Source: Zantedeschia hybrid cultivar
Taxonomy: Eukaryota > Streptophyta > Magnoliopsida > Alismatales > Araceae
Assembly (NCBI GenBank): GCA_030544215.1
Contig: JARZZO010000001.1
Coordinates: 69,218,456 to 69,282,455, forward strand
Reading direction: 5' to 3'
Length of the DNA: 64,000 nucleotides
How positions within the stretch are numbered: the stretch's first letter is position 1; the number at the start of each line of letters is the position of its first letter. Position numbers and translations under genes: made by a program. Positions 57,360-64,000 of the stretch are shown in pieces. The notes below the pieces were generated by a model. That model was not told where the DNA came from, did not search any database, and was given only the letters and a program-made list of their open reading frames with translations.

Positions 57360-57720
57360 TGAATCGCGTCGACCGAAGTCGACGCCATTCAAGTCCCTCA
57401 GACAGGTTCATTTAAAAGTCAGATTATTCCTTGAAACGCGTCGTCATAGGGAGTCGCCCTTAAAAACGCGTCCAAGTCCACAGACGCCATTCACACTGAA
57501 ATTCCAGATTTGCAGACCCTCACTCGGGGTGATTTTTCTGCCTAAATGGCGTCATGATGGCCCGACGTCCTTCCGAAAAGGCGTCTTCCATCCATGACGT
57601 CATTTAGCGCCAGAGCCCCTAATTCGTGAAACCTCAAACATGGAGGTTTCTGCCCTAAAAGGCGTCATACTGCCCTGACGTCCTTCTAAAAGGCGTCGAC
57701 CAGGCACGACGCCGTTTAGC
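57360..57720. repeat. Cluster of seven split-palindrome modules
   Basis: Modules start at 57360, 57432, 57462, 57543, 57575, 57656 and 57687. Cores are GACCGAAGTC, GTCATAGGGA, CAAGTCCACA, ATGATGGCCC, TTCCATCCAT, ATACTGCCCT and GACCAGGCAC, all 10 nt. Arms follow TRAAWNGCGTC and GACGYCNTTYA. Three pairs sit head to tail about 31 bp apart. Confidence 0.85.
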
Positions 57721-58256
57721 GCCAGAAACCTGGTTCCCTGGTTCGATCCGAGGGTTTCTCCCTTAACCCCAAACACCCCGAAAAAGCCCCAAAACAGAAG
57801 GGGAAGGAAGAGAAGTTCATCCACCACAAGCATGCTACAAATTCACAATCACGAGCACGGCCATTCCCACAAGAACACCCCCTAAACATGCTCAATCTAG
57901 CCCAAAACTCGTCATGTCACGCCAAGGAAAACACGAGCAACACATGCAAGGTTCGTCCCCCTACCGGTTCTTGAACTCCTCCAAGCTCCTCACCGCCGAC
58001 CCGCCGCACCGCAGACCGCCGCCGGTACCCTCGAGGACGCCGCCACTCCGCCGGGACGTCGGCCGCCGTCCGGAGAATGGAACGCCGCGAAAGAGGTGGT
58101 GGAGGTAGAGGTGAGAGGTAAGGAGGCTATGGAGTGATGGAAGAGGAAGGGAAGGGAGGAAGGAGGGCGGAGGGAGCGGAGAGGGCGAAGAGAGAGAGAG
58201 TGAAGGCGAAAATGAGGGAAAGAAGGGGAGGCTCGCGGGGTCAATCTGAATCTAGC

Positions 58257-58517
58257 TAAAACGCGTCGATCAAGACAGATGCCAATCAGTCTGACATGAT
58301 GGCCGTACTGACAGCGCTCTGGCGCCGTACACTGACATTGCAGGTGTAGCAGTCTGAATCGCGTCGACCAACCTAGACGCCGTTCAGACGAAGTGACAGG
58401 GGCCGTACTCTCGCGGCCCGAAACCCGCCCACGTGGCACAACAGAAAGCGGACCTAAATGGCGTCTACATAGACAGACGTCTTTTGAAAGACGTCGAGCA
58501 GTGCAGACGTCATTCAG
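58257..58517. repeat. Cluster of four split-palindrome modules
   Basis: Modules start at 58257, 58355, 58455 and 58485. Cores are GATCAAGACA, GACCAACCTA, TACATAGACA and GAGCAGTGCA, all 10 nt. The last two overlap by their TTTTGAAA junction. Confidence 0.85.
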
Positions 58518-58718
58518 TCAGAAATCTCAAGACCCCTCAGGGTCGAAACCAGGGGATCCGGCCCGAACCTGACCCGAATACTGAACCCGAAACCTCAGTC
58601 CTTACACATATAGTTCGACACAAAATAGTGGAACTAACTAAGATAGAAAATCACATCTAAAGTTAGAACCATGAATGCATGCTAAAATATTGTCTTTTAT
58701 TTTTCCATACAGATCATC

Positions 58719-59546
58719 ATGTCATTGTCGAATCCCCTCCGTAGCATCTTGGATGCAAACAAATTGATTGGACCTAATTTTCAAGACTGGCTACGTAATC
58801 TGCGAATAGTCTGAACATCTGAAAAGATTGTGTACGTGTTAGACACGATTCAACTTGAGCCTCCCGCTGATGCCGAGGAGGGTGATCAATTAAATTATAC
58901 AAAATGGTCGGAAGATTCTTTCCTTGCGCAGTGTTATATACTGGCCTCTATGACTCCTGAGTTACAGAGGCAATTTGAAAAGACAGATTGTAGAGCTATA
59001 CTTCTCCAACTGTGCTAGCTCTTTGGTGAGCAGGGTAGGATAGAGAGGTATGAGCTCTCAAAGAAATTTTTTAGGACTTGGATGTCTGAGGGCGCTTCAG
59101 TACAAGCTAATGTACTGAAAATGATGGAGTGGATAGAGAGACTCAGTAGGCTAGGATTCAAGTTAGATCTTGAACTTAGCATTAATCTCATTCTCCAGTC
59201 ATTGCCTAAATCCTTTTCTCCCTTCATAATGAACTTTAACATGAATATGATTGAGGTTTCTCTACCAGAACTCCTAAACATGTTAAAGAGTGCTCAAGGG
59301 ACCATGCAGAAGGAGAAACCATCCTCTGTAATGATTGTTGGTCGGACCAACAAGAAAAGGAAGGCCACCCAGACACCCAATGACAAGAAGGGAAAGAAAC
59401 CGACTAAAGGTAATAAGATCACCAAGGCAGGCAAGGACAAGGACAAGAAGGATGAAAAAGACAGCAAATGCTTTCGGTGTGGACAGACAGGTCACTGGAA
59501 AATGAATTGCAAGGCAATTCTAATTGAAGGTATTTTTTGTCATTGA
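58719..59546 (+). pseudogene. copia gag (capsid-nucleocapsid), broken
   Basis: The frame opens with ATG at 58719 and reads SILDANKLIGPNFQDWLRN, the usual copia gag start. A stop at 58812 and another near 59015 break it. The nucleocapsid knuckle CFRCGQTGHWKMNC (C-x2-C-x4-H-x4-C) is intact near 59470, after a lysine-rich stretch. Gag packages element RNA in cytoplasmic particles; this copy cannot make a full product. It lies 107 bp after the right CATAT of the nested LTR. Confidence 0.85.
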
Positions 59547-59555
59547 CTTAAATTT

Positions 59556-61870
59556 GTCTCTTATGAGATCCACATCATGGGTATTAGATATTGGATGCGC
59601 ATCTCATATTTACAATTCTTTGCAGGTACTGACAAATAAAAGAAGACTTGACAAGAGAGAAATCTAACTAAGGATGGGCAATGGAGCTATAGTTGCTGCT
59701 AAAGTTGTGGGGACTGCTCATCTTAGTTTACCTTCTGGGATAATTTTGGAGTTAACAGAGTGTTATTTTGTTCCAGAAATTATCAGAAACATTGTATCTA
59801 TTTCCTACTTAAACAATGTTGGCAGCACTGGGTGCTCTATTATCAATAATAGTTTGATTATAGCTAATAGTTATTTGTTCAATGGGTTGTATGTATTGGA
59901 TACATGTAATGATGTAATGCAGGTTTCCAGTGATAAGACAGAAGAAGTGAATATTGCATATCTTTGGCATTGCAGGCTTAGTTATATAGGAGAGAAGATG
60001 ATTTCTCACCCATGTTCAAATGGATACTTGAATTTATTCGAATTCAAATCATTTGATACCTATAAGTCGTGTCTCATGGGGAAGATGACCAAAACTCCTT
60101 TCAGTGGACATGGAGAAAGGGTTGTTGAGCTTCTGGAACTCATACACACAGATGTATGTGGACCCATGTCAATAGAAGCTAAAGGAGGACATCTCTATTT
60201 TGTTTCTTTTATTGATGACTTCTCTAGGTATGGCTATGTGTATTTAATGAGATATAAATCACAAGCTTTTGAGAAGTTTAAGGAATATAAGAATGAAGTA
60301 GAGAAACAGACTGGTAAAATTATTAAAACTCTTCGATCGAATCGAGGAGGTGAATATTTAAGTCTCGAATTCACTTCTTACCTAAAGGACAATGAAATAA
60401 TTTCTCAGTGGACCTCATCATATATGCCACAGCATAATGGTGTATCTGAAAGAAGAAATAGGACCTTATTAGACATGGTCCGTTCTATGATGTCCTTGGC
60501 AGAATTGCCATTGTCTATATGGGGGTACGCTTTAGAGACTGCAGCTTACTTGTTAAACAGGGTTTCAAGTAAGTCAGTTCCTACCACACCATATGAGGTA
60601 TGGAAGGAAAGGAAACCAAACTTTAATCATATTAAAGTTTGGGGGGTGTCCTGCCCATATAAAGAGGAATGACGCAGATAAGCTAGAGTCGATAACAAAT
60701 AAGCGTAGGTTTGTGGGATATCCAAAAGAGACATTTGGATATTATTTCTATCACCCTTCTGAGCAAAATGTCTTAGTGGCTAAGAGAGTTGTATTTCTGG
60801 AGAAGGAATATCTCATCCAGAAAAACAGTGGGAACCAAATAGAACTGGACGAGGTCTATGAACCACAAACCGGGGACACAGTCTCATTAGATGAGACACC
60901 ACCTACGGAAAAAAATTTAAAATGAAACACAGATATTGCGAAGATCTGGTAGGGTATCTAGAGAACCTGAGAGATATGTTGGACATATCTCTGACAATTC
61001 GGCTAAGGTACAGATAAATGAGGATGATGATCCTCAATCTTATCAGGAGGCAATTCGTAATTCTGACTCCGAGAAATGGAAGAAAGCTATGGATTCAGAA
61101 ATCCAATCAATGTATACCAATCAAGTTTGAAACTTGGTTGACATACCTGATGGGAAGGTCCCTATCGGCTGCAAATGGATCTTCAAGAGGAAGATCGGAG
61201 CAGATGGACAAATTGACACTTATAAGGCTTGTCTGGTGGCAAAGGGATATCGTCAAAGACAAGGAATTGACTATGACGAAACTTTTTCGCCAGTAGCAAT
61301 GATAAAGTCAATTAGAATCCTCCTTGCCATTGCAGCATACTTAGATTATGAGATCTGATAGATGGATGTGAAGATAGCTTTCTTTAATGGAAACCTGTCA
61401 GAAGAGGTGTAAATGGTACAACATGATGGATTCACATTTAAGCAGCATCCCAATAAGGTATGCAAGCTTCAGAAATCCATTTATGGATTGAAGCAAATGT
61501 CTCGAAGTTAGAATTTGAGATTTGATGAGGTTATCAAATCTTTTGACTTCATTCGAAATGAAGACGAACTTTGTGTTTACAAGAAGGTCAGTGGGAGCTC
61601 AGTAACCTTCTTAGTCCTCTATGTTGATGACATGTTACTCATTGGGAATGATGTTAGGATGTTGACATCAGCTAAGTCTTGGTTGTCCAAGACATTCTCC
61701 ATGAAGGATTTAGGAGAAGCGTCCTATGTGCTGGGCATAAGGATCTACCGTGATAGATCAAAAAGGATGCTGAGAATGTCCCAATCTATGTACATAGATA
61801 CTATACTCAAGAGATTCAAGTTGGAAAATTCCAAAAGAGGTCTCATTCCTATGAGACATGTAATTTACCT
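59556..61870 (+). pseudogene. copia pol: protease, integrase and partial reverse transcriptase, broken
   Basis: Protease: the active-site region reads VLDIGCASH (about 59588), with Ile where Thr of the DTG motif is usual. Integrase (about 59960-60660): the zinc region has lost residues (SYI in place of a GHI-type His; Tyr before KSC in place of Cys), and the core has LIHTDVCGPM, FIDDFSRYGY and NGVSERRNRT. The frame shifts at about 60665. Reverse transcriptase: CKWIFKRKIGADGQIDTYKA (61170), an in-frame stop near 61358, others near 61410 and 61510, and an intact YVDDMLLIG at about 61620. The sequence ends abruptly after IPMRHV (61860), so the RT end and RNase H are missing. Confidence 0.88.
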
Positions 61871-61894
61871 ATCTAAGCCAATCATAAGGTACCT

Positions 61895-62960
61895 ATTTCA
61901 ATCTGGTTCAATAATCAATGACATTAAATTCATTATTTAGATTGGCATATTTATAATTGCGCATAATGAAGTGCATGAATGTGTGCAATAGTCATTGGAT
62001 TATGATGAGATCATAATAATGAGACTGATGACTTATAAACACATATTCTTAATTGTTCGTAGTCGTAGGATATTTGAAAATGACATCAAACATCCGGTAA
62101 GACTAGTACATGTTATTCCAACTCATATGATGAGGGTGACTGATCTCGTTAGTTACTTGTGTAGAGACAATGGTAAACATGTAGGTGCTCATTGGAGAAT
62201 GAGTTCACTGAACTGATCCGACATGAATCGCCGAATGGTAATTTTATCTGACTGTCAATCGGCTTGATTCATCGTCACAGTGGCGTAGTTGATCATTGGA
62301 CTTGAGACACCAAAGACACCTTGTCGGTGGACTCTTGGACTTTGACCTTGACCTACGAATCCCTATCCACGGGATCTCTAATAGTCAAGGATCGGGTCCA
62401 GCGGAAGGCCTTCGAAGGTGATTGTGTGTTCAATAAAGGATCGTTCGCTCTCAGGTAACTGGAGAGATAATGCTCTAGAATAGATCCGCAGGAATCTGTG
62501 GCTAGAGCAGAAACAATATCAGAAAAGGTATTTTCGGATATTGTTCAGCGGAGTCTAATTCAAGTGAGTTGACCATCTAAGGTTTGACAGTTGACCATAT
62601 CCTAGGTTAACTCGAGAGCATTGTGCGAACGAAGGATTATAACCACGCGATAATTGTAGATGGACAGGTTCCATGAGTGGGTTGCTGAACCCCATTACCT
62701 TCCGGGATCATGCGGTGTTGCTTGACACCCAACTTGATCCGAAGTCCGACCAAATTTACATGCGATGTTAATTCGGCTGAGTAATTAGTTAATATCTAGA
62801 TATTAATTAATTACATTAAGTCAATAACTAGTTATTGGACTTAACGGGCTGAAAACCGGACTGATAAATGGGCCTAGGCTGTAAGTGCTCAAATTGGGTG
62901 TGTGTGATTATCATGAAAATTATGTTTTAAGTGACAAATAAACCTATTAAAAAGAAACTA
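61895..62960 (+). mobile_element. Copia LTR-like segment following the truncated pol (diverged)
   Basis: GAGTTCACTGAACTGATCCG at about 62200 matches ATGTTCACTGAACTGATCCG at about 52735 in the 5' LTR. CGGGATCATGCGGTGTTGCTTGACACCC at 62702 has the layout of TAGGATCACGCGG...TTGCTTGACCC at 53240. The match is patchy, so this may be the 3' LTR of a related but different copy joined by deletion. Confidence 0.5.
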
Positions 62961-62999
62961 GGTGAATGTGATCGTCAGAAACTTTTAACTAAAAAGTTC

Positions 63000-64000
63000 C
63001 AAAAGAAAGAGTTTGATCGCCTACCTGTTTTGGATGTGGGAGATTCTTGAGTTCTTGATTCCCCTCCTTCAGTCGACTGAAGAAAGATAGCCCTTTTTGT
63101 CTTTGTTCTTACTTTGATTGTTTATTGGGCTTTAAGGATCATCTAAATTCTTTGTTGTTCGCTGTTGATTCCCTCCTCTTGTTCTCCTTTTGTTCCTTAC
63201 AAGAAAATGGAAAGAAATGAAGAGCGATGAGGACTCAAGCAAGAATAGTATCTATTCTAGTAGAAATTCTGAACATGCAACTAAACAAATGGACTCACTT
63301 GTTGAGTGGTCTTTTAAACCCCTCAAAATATGGATTGGGAAAGAATGCTGGTGAGTGTGTGTTGCATGGAGTGATGTGATGAAAATGTGAGACTAATGTG
63401 ATGAAAAATGTGAGAATGATGCAGAAATTAATGAGAAGCTAAGTTGGATGGCCCATGGAAAGCCTTGATCTTGAAATGATCTTGAATGGACGAGGAACGG
63501 ATGAAGACTCCTGGAGGTAGCAGCACCTCGATCCTTCAGCGTTTGGACGTCGTCTCCTTCTTGAACAAATTATCACTCTCTATCACTGAGATCACTATTA
63601 TCACTATCACTAACACTATCACTAACTTTTCAATGATCAAGAGGCTGGGTATTTATAGACTTTTACATCCGCAGTTATTAATGGATTAACATGAAGGATT
63701 TTGAAATTTATCCAGCTTAACAAATAGATAAACACATATTAATTCATCTTTATCTGTAATTATGTAAAACGCGTCGTTTATTGTAGACGCCTTTTAACTA
63801 ATTAAGATAAGGATAAATATCCGGAAAAAGTTCATTATTATCTGTAATTATCTAAAACGCGTCGTTCATGGAAGACGCCTTTTAAACTAATTAGGATAAG
63901 AATAAACATCCGGAAAAGAGACAGAAACAACTTAGGAGATCTAAATTGTGTCGTGCCTGGCAGACGTCTTTTAGTTAATTAATCAATTAATTAAAATTCA
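63000..64000 (+). mobile_element. Partial LTR running off the window end
   Basis: A TATTTATAGA box (63650) follows a non-coding stretch with ACTATCACTA repeats (about 63595-63625). Three split-palindrome modules follow (63765-63975). This layout resembles the other LTRs with modules. Its right end is outside the window and its left end is unclear. Confidence 0.45.
63765..63975. repeat. Three split-palindrome modules in an 88-bp tandem repeat
   Basis: TAAAACGCGTC / GTTTATTGTA / GACGCCTTTTA (63765), TAAAACGCGTC / GTTCATGGAA / GACGCCTTTTA (63853) and TAAATTGTGTC / GTGCCTGGCA / GACGTCTTTTA (63942). The first two lie in an 88-bp tandem duplication that also shares TTATCTGTAATTAT and ATCCGGAAAA. 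Their arms are the best conserved of the set. Confidence 0.85.

Larger units (their letters stand above)
55963..58607 (+). mobile_element. Solo LTR (2.6 kb, Ty3/gypsy-type) nested in the copia leader, TSD CATAT
   Basis: Starts TGTAACGACCC and ends CAGTCCTTACA. CATAT stands immediately before (55958-55962) and after (58608-58612), a perfect 5-bp target-site duplication. No protein-coding region lies inside. It shares its ends and overall layout with the solo LTR at 693-3745 and carries eleven split-palindrome modules. A GC-rich segment (57980-58240) with GA tracts accounts for the open frames there. Confidence 0.85.

Noticed and set aside
57360..57720. CRISPR-like array (conserved arms with variable same-length cores)
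   Set aside because: This is a plant nuclear locus inside an LTR. The conserved part is two inverted arms around a 10-nt core, units are irregularly spaced, and no cas gene exists. It is reported as a palindromic module instead.
57899..58439. Open frames in the nested solo LTR
   Set aside because: They lie in a GC- and GA-rich part of an LTR whose ends and target duplication are clear; no gag-pol or host domain is present.

Overview
The window is AT-rich nuclear DNA from a flowering plant. A monocot is likely, because both gene 5' ends (first KH exon, Dof gene) are strongly GC-rich against AT-rich surroundings. I cannot name the species. I recognise two host genes, both on the + strand. The rest is introns and transposable elements.

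Host genes. (1) A far-upstream-element-binding-like protein with two KH domains runs from a TATA box at 15207 to about 42150. It has seven coding exons (15311-15641, 23997-24127, 24207-24392, 24645-24740, 24826-24897, 35004-35120, 40341 onward), and all joins keep frame. Three introns are very large (8.4, 10.1 and 5.2 kb). The second KH domain is split by the 10.1-kb intron, which holds a 4.8-kb LINE with target-site duplications. The last exon has a one-base frame break at about 41288. (2) An intronless Dof zinc-finger gene lies at 47169-47681.

Layout. 1-15.2 kb: a 3-kb solo LTR with 5-bp duplications (693-3745), a foldback MITE (4588-4804), a decayed LTR (about 5.4-7.5 kb), a GC-rich Tat-like LTR (about 8.3-9.6 kb), an antisense RTE LINE end (9.8-10.4 kb), and two more foldbacks. 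15.2-42.2 kb: the KH gene and its intron insertions. 42.2-47 kb: repeats. 47.0-47.7 kb: Dof gene. 48-51 kb: AT-rich, no gene seen. 51.06-52.2 kb: organelle-like (mitochondrial-style) DNA. 52.37-62.9 kb: a decayed Ty1/copia element (LTR, primer site, leader, gag, protease, integrase, truncated RT, diverged LTR), interrupted by a 2.6-kb solo LTR (55963-58607, duplication CATAT). 63-64 kb: part of another LTR.

Most unusual signal: a split-palindrome module of about 32 bp, with 11-nt conserved arms (consensus TRAAWNGCGTC and GACGYCNTTYA). It occurs 20 times in five places inside LTR-type sequence, and in 19 copies the arms enclose exactly 10 variable bases. The leader of the copia element has five modules with other arms (GGC...GCC) and the same 10-base core. 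I know of no description of this architecture. All coordinates and alignments were read by eye.
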